Of a stretch of DNA of 64,000 nt, positions 51,498 through 60,477 are shown piece by piece. The DNA comes from WHSW01 sp963767285 (GTDB taxonomy: Bacteria > Actinomycetota > Thermoleophilia > Solirubrobacterales > 70-9). The notes under the pieces were generated by a model. It had not been told where the DNA came from and ran no database searches. It worked only from the letters and a program-made list of their open reading frames with translations. The position numbers were made by a program, and so were the translations under genes. Positions within the stretch are counted from its first letter, which is position 1. Every line of letters begins with the position of its first letter. The DNA lies in NCBI GenBank assembly GCA_963767285.1, contig CAVYDJ010000001.1, positions 372,001 through 436,000 of the forward strand, read 5' to 3'.

Positions 51498-52838
51498 CTA
51501 GGGCGCGTCGCAGGTGCGGGCCGGGTTGAGCGCCCGCTTGGCGTCCAGGAGTCCCGTCCCGTAGTAGCGCGCCGGCGTGGCCGGTCGCGCTGTGCAGGCG
51601 AGCCTGAGCGCGACCCGCGCCGGATCCGGATCCGGGCCCGACGCGCCGCTGGCGATCACCAGGGCGGCGACGCCGCTCGCGTGCGCGGCCGAGATCGAGG
51701 TCCCGACGTCGGGACGGATCGCGAACTCGCGGTGCGCCCCGGTGCAGTCCATGGGGAAACAGGAGTAGCTGAGCTGCAGGACCGGGATCTCGTCATCGAG
51801 ACAGGCGGGGCGCGCGGCGGCCGGCCGGGCCTCGCCGCCGCCCGGGGCGAGCAGGTCCGTGCGGGTGCCGTAGTAGGAGTAGTCGGCCAGGCAGCCATCC
51901 TCCGTCGTCGCCCCGACCGCGATCGCCTTCGGCGCGGCGGCGGGGAAAAGCGCCCGGTTGCGCGCAGACGCGCCGGTCGCGTTGCCCGCCGATCCAATGA
52001 CCACGGCGCCGAGCTCGTCGGCCTTGCGGATCGCCGCGCAGACCGTCGGCACCTGCCTGCAGCCGGTCACCTCCGGCGCGAAGTTGAGCGAGAGGTTGAT
52101 CACGTCGGCGCCGTTGCGCGCCGCCCAGGCGATTCCCTGGGCGACGTCGTCCGTGCTCCCGGCGCCCTCGGCGTCGAGCACGCGGATCGGCATCAGGGTG
52201 GCGCCGTAGGCGATTCCCGCGAGGTAGTCGGGTACCGGCGAGATCTGACTGAGCGTCACCTGCTCGGCGATCGTTCCGGCGGTGTGGGTCCCGTGCCCGT
52301 TTTCGTCCAGCGGCTGGGAGTCGTTGTCGACGAGGTCGATTCCGGGGGCGAACTTCGTGCCGGCGAAGTCCGGGCTGGGGGCAAATCCGGGGGCCGGGGT
52401 GTAGGCGATTCCGGTGTCGACGACCGCGACGGTCACCCCGTCGCCACCCGGGCGGCCGGCCGCGAGCGCGGCATCCCAAGCGCCCGAGGCCCGGATCCCG
52501 CCGGGGCGGGCGCCCAGGTTCCACTGGTCGGCGATCCAGCCGCCTGGGGCGAGCCCCGACCCCTGGTCGAGCGGGACCAGCGAGGCGCGCGCAATCCAGT
52601 TCGGAGTTGCGGAGCGGACGCCCGGCCGCCGCTCGAGCGCTGCGATCCCCTTGGCGACCGAGGTGCCCGGTGGCAACGCGGCGACCGCCGCGCCGCCGCC
52701 GAAGCGCTCGACGACGACCTCGCCGGGCACGTACGCGCGGCCGCCTACGTCAGCGCCGCTCGCCTGAACAGGCGTGGCGGCGAGCGCCAGCAGCGCGCCG
52801 GCGCCTGTGAGCGCTGTTCTGAGTCCGACTGAGGTCAT
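51498..52838 (-). CDS. Secreted S8 subtilisin-like serine protease
   Basis: 446 residues. Signal peptide SVGLRTALTGAGALLALAAT from ATG 52838 (ATGs further upstream are possible). The propeptide contains YVPGEVVVERFGGG. The full catalytic triad is present: Asp in VAVVDTGIAYTP, His in NGHGTHTAGTIAEQ and Ser in GTSISAAHASGVAALVIA. The oxyanion Asn is in VIGSAGNATG. Cysteines in the C-terminal half suggest disulfides. It is an active-looking protease, in contrast to the two giant subtilase-like proteins at 39.7-49.3 kb. Confidence 0.88.
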   Translation of the reverse strand: MTSVGLRTALTGAGALLALAATPVQASGADVGGRAYVPGEVVVERFGGGAAVAALPPGTSVAKGIAALERRPGVRSATPNWIARASLVPLDQGSGLAPGGWIADQWNLGARPGGIRASGAWDAALAAGRPGGDGVTVAVVDTGIAYTPAPGFAPSPDFAGTKFAPGIDLVDNDSQPLDENGHGTHTAGTIAEQVTLSQISPVPDYLAGIAYGATLMPIRVLDAEGAGSTDDVAQGIAWAARNGADVINLSLNFAPEVTGCRQVPTVCAAIRKADELGAVVIGSAGNATGASARNRALFPAAAPKAIAVGATTEDGCLADYSYYGTRTDLLAPGGGEARPAAARPACLDDEIPVLQLSYSCFPMDCTGAHREFAIRPDVGTSISAAHASGVAALVIASGASGPDPDPARVALRLACTARPATPARYYGTGLLDAKRALNPARTCDAP

Positions 52839-52924
52839 TCCATTGGGGCCGGTCGAGAGCATCGTGCCCCTGCCGAGAGAACACCGGCGAGCCGGAGAAA
52901 GTTCCGCTCGCGGATACTGCCGCA

Positions 52925-53398
52925 ATGGGCGACGATCCGGCGCAAGACGAGGGACCGATGCGCCTCGCGCTGGCCGAGGCGGCCGCCGCGGCCGAGCACG
53001 GCGACGTGCCGATCGGGGCCGTGGTGGTCCGCGATGGGAAGGTGATCGCAGCGGCGGGCAACGAGCGCGAGTTGCGCGCCGACCCGACCGCCCACGCCGA
53101 AATCCTCGTCCTGCGGGAAGCGGCGCGGTCGCTCGGCGGGTGGCGGGTGCCCGATACCACGCTCTACGTCACCCTGGAGCCGTGCGCGATGTGCGCCGGC
53201 GCGATCGTCCTGGCACGGGTGCCGCGGGTCGTGTTTGCCGCCGACGATCCGAAGGCGGGCGCCGCCGGCAGCGTTCTCGACATCCTCGCCGACGCGCGTC
53301 TCAACCATCGCCCGGAGGTGACCGGCGGCGTCCTGGAGGCCGAGGCGGCGGCGCTGCTGCGAGACTTCTTCGCCGCGAGGAGAAAGGACCAGGCGTGA
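52925..53398 (+). CDS. tadA: tRNA(adenine-34) deaminase TadA
   Basis: 157 residues. Zinc ligands and catalytic Glu lie in DPTAHAEILVLREAAR (His, Glu) and TLEPCAMCAGAIVLARV (two Cys), the TadA/CDA arrangement. GDVPIGAVVVRDG and NHRPEVTGGVLEAEAAALL are also family features. It converts the wobble adenosine of tRNA-Arg(ACG) to inosine; the substrate tRNA is at 15713. The next gene overlaps its stop. Confidence 0.93.
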   Translation: MGDDPAQDEGPMRLALAEAAAAAEHGDVPIGAVVVRDGKVIAAAGNERELRADPTAHAEILVLREAARSLGGWRVPDTTLYVTLEPCAMCAGAIVLARVPRVVFAADDPKAGAAGSVLDILADARLNHRPEVTGGVLEAEAAALLRDFFAARRKDQA

Positions 53399-53850
53399 CC
53401 AAGCAGCCCGAGCAGATCGCCGCCGCGGCGGCCGGAAAGATCGACGAGCAGTTGCTCGCGACCGCGTTCGCGAAGCCGCGTGGGGCGACGACGTCCGCGG
53501 TGGGCGGCGGCGTGATCGCCAGCGAGATCGGGACGCAGTGGGCGGGCAAGCATCGCAAGGGCGCGGCCGCGGCCGGGATCGAGATCGGCAACCCGGGCGC
53601 GATCGCGGTGACGCCGACCAGCCTGATCACGATGTCCGTCGGGGTCAGCTTCACCGGCAAGATCAAGGAGATCAAGGAGGTCCTCAGCGTCGTCCCGCTC
53701 GCGGAGATCGCCTCGCTCGAGGTCAAGCGGTTCGGCATGGCCGGGGTGATGGAGATCGAGGCCGGCGGTGCCTCGTTCAAGCTCGAGGGGAAGGTCGACG
53801 ACATGCGCGAGGTCGCCACCGCCTTCGATCAGGCGAGGACGGCGGCCTAG
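53395..53850 (+). CDS. Conserved-looking protein, possible PH-like beta domain
   Basis: 151 residues from GTG 53395, overlapping the tadA TGA (GTGA). The first ~60 residues are Ala/Gly-rich and helical; the remainder alternates strands (IAVTPTSLITMSVGVSF, IASLEVKRFGMAGVMEIEA, ASFKLEGKVDDMREVATAF) with a final helix, like a bacterial PH domain. No membrane segment. Function unknown. Confidence 0.6.
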   Translation: MTKQPEQIAAAAAGKIDEQLLATAFAKPRGATTSAVGGGVIASEIGTQWAGKHRKGAAAAGIEIGNPGAIAVTPTSLITMSVGVSFTGKIKEIKEVLSVVPLAEIASLEVKRFGMAGVMEIEAGGASFKLEGKVDDMREVATAFDQARTAA

Positions 53851-53866
53851 CCTCAGCGTGCTGAGG
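53851..53866. terminator. Small hairpin at convergent stops
   Basis: CCTCAG CGTG CTGAGG forms a six-base-pair stem with a tetraloop directly after the stop of the PH-like gene and overlapping the TGA of the M20 gene. Weak bidirectional terminator candidate. Confidence 0.4.
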
Positions 53867-55211
53867 TGGCTTCGACCTGCGGACGCCGATCTCGCGCCGG
53901 CGCGCGCCAGCCGAGCAGCGACTTGGGCAGCTCGGCGTAGAAGCGGGTCGCGAACTCGAGGTCCCGCAGATCGATGCGCTCGTCTGGACCGTGGATGAGC
54001 GCGTAGAACTGCGTGCGCGTCATGTGGGGCTGCGGGAAGAACCCGTAGGCGATGCACTCCGGGAACGCGTCACGAAACCAGCCCGAGTCCGTGAAGCCCG
54101 GGTCGAGCACCGGGACGACGATCGCTCCGGGATCCGCGGCGGCGATCCATGAGTCGACGGCGGACATCAGCCTGGAACGAGACGGCGACCGGACCCCCGG
54201 CCTGCTGGCGCCGAAGGTCAGCTCGTACCCGCTCCGGCCGAGGATCTCGGTGACGCGCCGGCGCACCTCGGCCTCGTCCAAACCGGGTGCGGCGCGGCAG
54301 TCGACGTCGAGACAGGTCAGTGACGGGACGACGTTGATCTTCTCCGACGCCGTGATTCGGGTCGGAGCGAGGGTCATGTGCAGCATCGGTCCGACGACAG
54401 CGGCGATCCCGGGGGCGGTCTCGCGCAACCGTTCGAGGACGGCGGCAGGCTCCCCCGACTCGCCGAGTGTGCTCAGAAGCTCCAGCGCCTCGGGCGGGAC
54501 GTCGACGGCGGCCTGTGCATAGGCGAGACGCTCGATCAGCGGAGCCATCTTCACCAGCGCGTTCAGCTCGGGGACGGGGACCGAGGCGTGGCCCGCGATG
54601 CCCCTCGTCGTCACCGTGAAGCGAAAGACGCCCTTCTCGCCGCAGGACACGGGGTAGAGGCGGCGTCCGGCGTGCTCGATGACCGAGCCGCCGCCCTCGT
54701 TGAGCAGGTAGTCGCAGCGGACGTGCTCGGCGTGGCTTTCGGTGAGGAAGCGCGCCCCGTAGCGGCCACCAGCCTCCTCGTCGGCCGTCACGATCAGCAG
54801 GAGGTCCCCCCGTTCCGGCCGGCCTCCGCTGCGGGCAAGCGCTGCCGCTGCCGCCGCTTCGGCCGCCACCTGGGATTTCATGTCCAGCGCCCCGCGTCCC
54901 CACAGGCACCCGTCGGCGATCGTCCCCGACCACGGATCATGGGTCCACTCGGCCGGGTCGGCAAGAACCGTGTCGACGTGGCCCAGGTACCCGAGCGTCG
55001 GTCCGTCGCCGTGCCCACGCAGCCGCGCGACCAGGTTCGGCCGCTTGGGGTCGAGCGCGAACATCTGGCATTCGAGCCCGGCATCGTCGAGGTAGTCGGC
55101 GAGCAGGTCCACCGCCGCCCGCTCGTTGCCCGGCGGGTTGACGGTGTTGATTCGGACCAGCCGTCGCAGCAGCTCGGTCGCCTCCTGTTGCAGGTGGGGT
55201 GCGCTACGCAT
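53853..55211 (-). CDS. M20 family metallopeptidase / deacylase (ArgE/DapE-like)
   Basis: 452 residues. Dinuclear metal ligands are visible: LGYLGHVDTV (His, Asp), LWGRGALDMKSQ (Asp), LIVTADEEAGGRYG (catalytic and ligand Glu) and a late IHGPDERI His. The dimerisation domain lies between ~190 and 320 (TTRGIAGHASVPVPELNALV). Relatives hydrolyse N-acyl amino acids, carbamoyl compounds or small peptides. It is divergent from the Liv operon 94 bases away, so it may process the transported compound; that is inference. The ATG at 55211 lies inside an AT-rich palindrome. Confidence 0.85.
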   Translation of the reverse strand: MRSAPHLQQEATELLRRLVRINTVNPPGNERAAVDLLADYLDDAGLECQMFALDPKRPNLVARLRGHGDGPTLGYLGHVDTVLADPAEWTHDPWSGTIADGCLWGRGALDMKSQVAAEAAAAAALARSGGRPERGDLLLIVTADEEAGGRYGARFLTESHAEHVRCDYLLNEGGGSVIEHAGRRLYPVSCGEKGVFRFTVTTRGIAGHASVPVPELNALVKMAPLIERLAYAQAAVDVPPEALELLSTLGESGEPAAVLERLRETAPGIAAVVGPMLHMTLAPTRITASEKINVVPSLTCLDVDCRAAPGLDEAEVRRRVTEILGRSGYELTFGASRPGVRSPSRSRLMSAVDSWIAAADPGAIVVPVLDPGFTDSGWFRDAFPECIAYGFFPQPHMTRTQFYALIHGPDERIDLRDLEFATRFYAELPKSLLGWRAPARDRRPQVEATSAR

Positions 55212-55222
55212 GAAATATTCAT
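55210..55222. promoter_or_regulatory. AT-rich palindrome in the M20/Liv divergent region
   Basis: ATGAA-ATA-TTCAT is a 13-base palindrome overlapping the M20 start codon in very GC-rich DNA. A second pair, GTGAAT at 55243 and ATTCAC at 55277, lies further toward the Liv operon. Both could be sites for a shared regulator of the divergent genes. No -10/-35 pair is certain. Confidence 0.4.
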
Positions 55223-55305
55223 CGGCGCCTGCCCATGCGAACGTGAATGTCTCGCTATCGTGCCCATCGCAGAACGATTCACAATGAGGCCCATGGGGAG
55301 GTCCA

Positions 55306-56553
55306 ATGCGGAAGTCCGTGCGTTCACTATCAGGCCTGTTCGCCGCCCTCGCTCTCGCGGCAGGCGTTGCAGCCTGCGGCTCCGACGACGAGTCCGGTGA
55401 CTCGGGTGGCGACGACCAGACGATCACGTTCGGCGCCTCGGTGTCGCTGACCGGCGATCTCGCCGCGGAGGCCAAGACCTCCAAGGACGGCTACGACTTC
55501 ATGGTGGACGAGATCAACGCCCAGGGCGGCATCCCCGTCGGCGACGAGAACTATCAGGTCGAGATCAAGTACTACGACGACAAGAGCGACGCCGACACGG
55601 CCGTGAAGCTGTACGACAAGCTGATCACCCAGGACGATGTGGACTTCCTGCTCGGTCCCTACTCCAGCGGCGTGACGGAGGCCGTAGCCCCGGTCGCGGA
55701 GCGGAACGATCTGCCGATGGTCGTCGCCCACGCGGCGAGCACCAGCGTCTACAGCCACGGGTACGAGTACCTGTTCGGAACGCTGACGCCGGTGGAGTTC
55801 TATGGCAAGACGATCCTCGACGCGGTGCAGACGGCGAAGGAGCCCCCGCAGACCCTCGCGCTGATCCATGAGAACGCGCTATTCCCGACGGAGGGGATCG
55901 AGGCGACGGCGACGGCGGCAGAGGAGCTCGGCATGGAGGTCGTCTACCAGGCGAAGTATCCGACCGGAACCCCCGACATGTCATCGCTGATCTCGGCCGC
56001 CCAGGCGGAGGATCCCGACATGCTGATCGCCGCCGGTTACAGCGGCGACATGATCCAGCTCGTGCGCCAGGCCAAGGAGGCGCGCTTCGCGCCGGCCGAG
56101 TTGGGCTTCCTGCTCGGCCCGACCGTGCCCGGGTTCATCGACGACCTCGGGGCGGACGCGGACTTCACGCTCGAGCCTGTGCAGTGGACTCCCGACCAGC
56201 CGTCCACGGACGAGATCTTCGGCTGGACCGCGTCGGAGTACGCCGAGAAGTTCGAGGCGGCCAAGGGTTATCTGCCGGATTACCACCCGCCGCAGTCCTC
56301 GGCGGCTCTCGAGGTCTACTACGACGCCCTCGGGCGGGCCGGCTCGCTCGACCCGACGGCGGTCCGAGACGCGATCGCCGAGACGGATCTCGAGTCGTTC
56401 TACGGCAACATCGCGTTCAACGAGAACGGCCAGAACGACGCCAAGGGGATGAAGGCGATCCAGGTGCAGGACGGCAAGCCGGTCGTCATCTTCCCGGAAG
56501 AGGATGCGGAAGGCGAGCTGATCGCGCCGCTGCCCGACTGGGAGTCGCGTTGA
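55306..56553 (+). CDS. livK: Branched-chain-type amino acid ABC transporter substrate-binding lipoprotein
   Basis: 415 residues. Lipoprotein leader SLSGLFAALALAAGVAACGS with lipobox VAAC. The Peripla_BP_6 fold shows ITFGASVSLTGDLAAEAK, YYDDKSDADTAVKLYDKLIT, VDFLLGPYSSGVTEAVAPVA and the hinge YQAKYPTGTPDMSSLISAAQ. It captures a small ligand (branched-chain or other amino acid, amide or aromatic acid) outside the cell. A GGGGAGG ribosome site lies before ATG 55306. A hairpin separates it from livH, so it is probably made in excess over the membrane parts. Confidence 0.87.
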   Translation: MRKSVRSLSGLFAALALAAGVAACGSDDESGDSGGDDQTITFGASVSLTGDLAAEAKTSKDGYDFMVDEINAQGGIPVGDENYQVEIKYYDDKSDADTAVKLYDKLITQDDVDFLLGPYSSGVTEAVAPVAERNDLPMVVAHAASTSVYSHGYEYLFGTLTPVEFYGKTILDAVQTAKEPPQTLALIHENALFPTEGIEATATAAEELGMEVVYQAKYPTGTPDMSSLISAAQAEDPDMLIAAGYSGDMIQLVRQAKEARFAPAELGFLLGPTVPGFIDDLGADADFTLEPVQWTPDQPSTDEIFGWTASEYAEKFEAAKGYLPDYHPPQSSAALEVYYDALGRAGSLDPTAVRDAIAETDLESFYGNIAFNENGQNDAKGMKAIQVQDGKPVVIFPEEDAEGELIAPLPDWESR

Positions 56554-56563
56554 GCCAAGGGGG

Positions 56564-56587
56564 CGGCCGTCCTAAGAGGGACGGCCG
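56564..56587 (+). promoter_or_regulatory. Hairpin between livK and livH
   Basis: CGGCCGTCC and GGACGGCCG pair perfectly across TAAGAG in the 40-base gap after livK. The loop and 3' arm include the only SD-like AGAGGGA before the livH TTG, so the structure could lower livH translation or partly terminate the transcript. Confidence 0.55.
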
Positions 56588-56593
56588 TCCCCA

Positions 56594-57466
56594 TTGAGCC
56601 TCGTCCAGGCCATCGTCAACGGGATCCTGCTCGGGGGTCTCTACGCGTGCATGGGGATGGGCTTCTCCCTGATCTGGGGCGTGATGAACATCATCAACCT
56701 CGCGCAGGGCAGCATGATGGTGCTGGGCGCGTACATCACGTACTTCATGACGACCGACCTCGGGGTCGACCCGTTCCTCACGATCGCGGTGTCGGCGCCC
56801 GCGCTGTTCGCGCTGGGCTACTTCCTCCAGCGGTTCCTGATCAACCGCGTGGTGGCGACCTCGGTCTTCCTCACGCTGATCCTCACGTTCGGGATCGACA
56901 TGATCCTGACCAACGCGCAGATCGCCGCGTTCTCGGCCGACGTGCGCTCCGTCAATCCGTCCTACGGCGGCGAGGGCTTCACGATCGCGGGCATCCAGCT
57001 GCCATATACGCGCGTCGCCGTCTTCGTGATCGCCATCGCGATGACCGTCGCGCTCGCGCTCTTCCTGAAGCGCACGCGGACCGGTAACGCGATCGAGGCG
57101 ACGAGCTTCGACGTCGACGCCGCTCAGCTCGTCGGGGTCGACACGCAGAAGATCTACGCGAAGACCTTCGGCATCGGTGCCGCTCTGGCGGGCGTCGCCG
57201 GATCGCTGATCGCGGTGGTGTTCACCTTCTCGCCGGCATCCAGCATCGCCTTCACGACCAAGGCGTTCGTGGTCGTCATCCTCGGGGGTCTCGGCAGCGT
57301 CCCCGGCGCGATCACGGGCGGGGTGCTGCTCGGGGTAGCCGAGAACGTCAGCTCTCTCGAGTTCGATCCCGGGTACCGCAATGCGGTCGGCTTCATTCTC
57401 GTGTTGGTTGTCCTGATCTGGCGGCGCCGAGGGATCTTCGGCAAACCGTTCTATGCCGAGATCTAG
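56594..57466 (+). CDS. livH: Liv ABC transporter permease (LivH type)
   Basis: 290 residues from TTG 56594. About eight membrane helices with the LivH markers NGILLGGLYACMGMGFSLIW, GVMNIINLAQGSMMVLGAY and AVVFTFSPASSIAFTTKAF, then FVVVILGGLGSVPGAITGG (the EAA-like cytosolic loop region). It forms the pore with LivM. It overlaps livM by 14 bases. Confidence 0.9.
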   Translation: MSLVQAIVNGILLGGLYACMGMGFSLIWGVMNIINLAQGSMMVLGAYITYFMTTDLGVDPFLTIAVSAPALFALGYFLQRFLINRVVATSVFLTLILTFGIDMILTNAQIAAFSADVRSVNPSYGGEGFTIAGIQLPYTRVAVFVIAIAMTVALALFLKRTRTGNAIEATSFDVDAAQLVGVDTQKIYAKTFGIGAALAGVAGSLIAVVFTFSPASSIAFTTKAFVVVILGGLGSVPGAITGGVLLGVAENVSSLEFDPGYRNAVGFILVLVVLIWRRRGIFGKPFYAEI

Positions 57467-58415
57467 GGCAGCGCTCGCAGCCGCGGTGGCGGTGGCGTGC
57501 TGCACCGCGGTGCTGGCGGCCGGCCCGGCGCTGTTCGACTCCTACTGGCTGCGCGTGATGACCGGCGTCTTCATGTTCGCCACCGCCGCGCAGGCCCTGA
57601 ACATCATCGCGGGATACACCGGATACCCGGCGTTCGGAAACGTCGTGTTCTTCGGCATCGGCGCCTACTGGACGGGCGTGCTGATGGTGGAGTACGGACT
57701 CGCATTTCCGCTCGCCCTCGCCTCCGCCACGCTGGCCGCGCTGCTCTTCGCGCTCATCCTCGGCCCGCCGCTGCTGCGCCTGCGCGGGCACTACTTCGCG
57801 ATCGGCACGTTGGCTCTCAACGAGGCGGTGCGGGCGATCGTCGAGAACATGGGCGTGACAAACGGAGGGAAGGGGCTGTCGCTCCCGATCCCCCCGGGCT
57901 CGGCGGAGGAGATCACGAACCTCTTCTACTACCTGTTCCTGGCCGCGATGGTCCTCGGGCTGCTCGTCTCGTGGCTCGTCGCCCGCGGCCGGTTCGGCCA
58001 CGGGCTGCGGGCGATCCGCGACGAGGAGCAGGCCGCCGAAAGCCTCGGCGTCAACACGACGCGCGCCAAGACGGTCGCGTGGGGCATCAGCGCGATGATC
58101 ACCGCCCTCGCGGGGGGCATCTGGGCGTACTGGATCGGGTACATCGACCCCGGGAGCGCATTCGATATGACGATCGCCGTGAAGCTCTTCGTGATGGTGC
58201 TCCTGGGCGGCATGGGCACGCTGCTCGGGCCGATCATCGGCGCCTTCTTCATCGAGATCGCGACCGTCGTCGTCTGGGCCAACTTCCTCAACTACCACCT
58301 GCTCATCATGGGCGTGATCATCGTCCTGGTCGTGCTCTTCCTCCCGGGCGGGCTCGCGCAGTTCGTCCGCGAACGCCTGCGACTGTCGTTCGCCACCCAG
58401 GCGAGTCCGCCATGA
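57453..58415 (+). CDS. livM: Liv ABC transporter permease (LivM type)
   Basis: 320 residues. Family blocks AQALNIIAGYTGYPAFGNVV, LRLRGHYFAIGTLALNEAVR, LRAIRDEEQAAESLGVNTTR and KLFVMVLLGGMGTLLGPIIG are clear. About nine membrane segments. It starts inside the end of livH and its TGA overlaps the livF ATG. Confidence 0.9.
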   Translation: MPRSRAALAAAVAVACCTAVLAAGPALFDSYWLRVMTGVFMFATAAQALNIIAGYTGYPAFGNVVFFGIGAYWTGVLMVEYGLAFPLALASATLAALLFALILGPPLLRLRGHYFAIGTLALNEAVRAIVENMGVTNGGKGLSLPIPPGSAEEITNLFYYLFLAAMVLGLLVSWLVARGRFGHGLRAIRDEEQAAESLGVNTTRAKTVAWGISAMITALAGGIWAYWIGYIDPGSAFDMTIAVKLFVMVLLGGMGTLLGPIIGAFFIEIATVVVWANFLNYHLLIMGVIIVLVVLFLPGGLAQFVRERLRLSFATQASPP

Positions 58416-59122
58416 CGATGCTCGCGCTGCGGGACGTGTCGGCCGGCTATGGCGCGGTCGGCGTGCTCTCCGAGATCGATCTGGACGTCCAGCCCGGCGA
58501 GTGGCTGGCGATCGTCGGCGCGGCCGCCGCGGGCAAGACAACCCTGATGCGGATCATGGCCGGTGTGCTCCGGCCCAGCAAGGGGACGGTCCACCTGGAG
58601 GGGGAGGACCTCGCCTCCGTCCCGGCGTTCGACCGCGTGCGCCGGGGGATCAGCCTGGTGCCGGAGGGCCGGCGGCTGTTCGCCGGCATGACGGTCAACG
58701 CGAACCTCCTGATGGGCGCCTACACGCTGGCCGATCGCGACGCCGTCGGCGGACAGCTCGAGAAGGTCCTCGACCTGTTCCCGATCCTGCGAGAACGTCG
58801 CAAGCAGGTCGCGGGCACGCTCAGCGGCGGCGAGCAGCAGATGTGCGCGATCGGCCGCAGCCTGATGTCGAGCCCGCGGCTGCTGCTGGTCGACGAGCTG
58901 TCGCTCGGGCTCGCGCCCCTCGTCGTCGATCAGCTGCTGGCGGCGCTCACCGTGGTCCAGGAAGCGGGCACGACGCTCGTGGTCGTCGAGCAGGACGTGC
59001 GCACGTCGCTGACCTACGCCGACCGCGCGTACGTCATCCGCCAGGGGCGGGTCGTGGGCAGCGGTCCAAGCGCCGAGTTTCTCGAGGACGCCGACTTCCG
59101 GCGACTATTCCTGGGCGTATGA
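58412..59122 (+). CDS. livF: Liv ABC transporter ATP-binding protein (LivF type)
   Basis: 236 residues. Walker A is VGAAAAGKTTLMRIMAG (the usual GPNGAGKT has lost Pro and Asn but keeps GKT). ISLVPEGRRLFAGMTVNANL identifies LivF. The signature is TLSGGEQQMCAIGRSLM and Walker B is LLLVDELSLGLAPLVV, with the expected Glu and Leu in place of Pro. Together with LivG it powers transport. Overlaps (ATGA) at both ends. Confidence 0.9.
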   Translation: MTMLALRDVSAGYGAVGVLSEIDLDVQPGEWLAIVGAAAAGKTTLMRIMAGVLRPSKGTVHLEGEDLASVPAFDRVRRGISLVPEGRRLFAGMTVNANLLMGAYTLADRDAVGGQLEKVLDLFPILRERRKQVAGTLSGGEQQMCAIGRSLMSSPRLLLVDELSLGLAPLVVDQLLAALTVVQEAGTTLVVVEQDVRTSLTYADRAYVIRQGRVVGSGPSAEFLEDADFRRLFLGV

Positions 59123-60477
59123 CCGTGGACCTGAATCCGTTCTTCACGCCTCAGAGCATCGCCGTGGTCGGCGCGAGCAATGCCGAGGGCAAGATGGGCA
59201 ACCGATTCATGCGCCACCTCGCCGGCTTCGGCGGCCGGCTGTACCCGGTTCACCCGAGCGAGACCGAGGTGGAGGGCCATGAAGCCTGGCCGGCCCTCGC
59301 CGAGCTTCCGGAGGACGTCGACCTGCTCATCACGCTGATTCCCGCCGTGCGACTCCTCGAAGTCCTTCGCGAGTGTCCGCCCGGGCGGGCCCGCTTTCTG
59401 CTCGCCATCCCGAGCGGTTTTGCCGAGACGGCCGACCCGGGGCCGTCACTGCAGCGAGAGCTCGTCGACGAGGCGGCGAGGCTGGGGATGCGGGTCGTCG
59501 GGCCCAACAGCGTCGGGATGCTCAACACGCGCGCCCGCCTGAACGCGTCGATGGTGCCCGAGCTTCCCGATCCCGAACCGGGCGGTCTGTCCTGCCTGAC
59601 CCAGAGCGGCGGCTTCGCGATGGCGACCTGGATGTACGCCTACAACCACGAGCTGCGCCTCAACAAGCTCTGCGACCTTGGCAACACCTCGGACGTCGAC
59701 GTCGCCGACGTCCTGGGTCATTTTCGCGGGGACGAGCACACCGAGGTCGTCGGCCTCTTCCTCGAGTCGTCGCGCGATCCCGCCGGCTTCGCCACGCAAC
59801 TGAACGAGCTCGCGGCGGTGAAGCCCGTCGTCGTCGCCCGGACCGGCGCGTCCGCCGCCGGGCGCCGGGCGTCGTTGGCGCACGTCGGCTCGGCCTGGAG
59901 TCAACACGACCCCTTGCCGCCCGGTGTCGTCGAGGCCGACACGGGGCTCGGCGTCCTCCACGCGGCCAAGGCGTTGGCCTGGCAGCCGCGGCCGCCCGGG
60001 CGGCGGGTCGGGATCCTGACCGGCTCCGGTGGCCTCGGCTCGGAGCTCTCCGACCTCTGCAGCGGCAGCGGGCTCGAGGTCCCGGATCTCTCGGCCGAGC
60101 TGCGCGCGGTGCTCGCCTCGCACCTGCCCGACTACGCGGGGCTCGGCAACCCGGTCGACGCCACCCCGATCTGGTGGGAGTACGCCCGGCTGTATCCGCC
60201 GTTGATCTCGGCGTTGCTGGACTCCGACGAGATCGACATGGTGATCGCGACGGTCATCGACGTCGCGAGCGAGATCCCGGAGCTCGCCGAGGCCCTGGCC
60301 GCGCACCAGACGCAGCGGCGCGCCGACGGCGCCACCAAGCCGGTCTACGTGTACTTCGCGGCACCCGACCGCGCGCTCGCGAACCGCCACACGCTCGAGC
60401 GGGCCGGCTTGCCGTGCTACGGCTCGACCGCCGAGATCGTGCGCGTGGCTGCAGCCGTCGCGGGGGGGCGCGGGTGA
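59119..60477 (+). CDS. NDP-forming acyl-CoA synthetase alpha-like protein (CoA-binding domain)
   Basis: 452 residues. CoA-binding Rossmann domain (PQSIAVVGASNAEGKMGNRF, LYPVHPSETEVEGHEAW, VVGPNSVGMLNTRARLNAS), then succinyl-CoA-ligase-like domains (GGLSCLTQSGGFAMATWMYA, KLCDLGNTSDVDVADVLGHF). The candidate phospho-His lies in RRASLAHVGSAWSQHD. The ATP-grasp beta part that would make ~700 residues is absent, so it needs a partner or works as a CoA/acyl carrier. It overlaps livF before it and the GNAT gene after it. Position within a Liv operon suggests that it activates the imported acid; inference. Confidence 0.8.
   Translation: MTVDLNPFFTPQSIAVVGASNAEGKMGNRFMRHLAGFGGRLYPVHPSETEVEGHEAWPALAELPEDVDLLITLIPAVRLLEVLRECPPGRARFLLAIPSGFAETADPGPSLQRELVDEAARLGMRVVGPNSVGMLNTRARLNASMVPELPDPEPGGLSCLTQSGGFAMATWMYAYNHELRLNKLCDLGNTSDVDVADVLGHFRGDEHTEVVGLFLESSRDPAGFATQLNELAAVKPVVVARTGASAAGRRASLAHVGSAWSQHDPLPPGVVEADTGLGVLHAAKALAWQPRPPGRRVGILTGSGGLGSELSDLCSGSGLEVPDLSAELRAVLASHLPDYAGLGNPVDATPIWWEYARLYPPLISALLDSDEIDMVIATVIDVASEIPELAEALAAHQTQRRADGATKPVYVYFAAPDRALANRHTLERAGLPCYGSTAEIVRVAAAVAGGRG

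Noticed and set aside
55306..56553. Calling the Liv system specific for leucine/isoleucine/valine
   Set aside because: Binding proteins of this family take many ligands (amides, urea, aromatic acids); residues contacting ligand cannot be judged from sequence alone.
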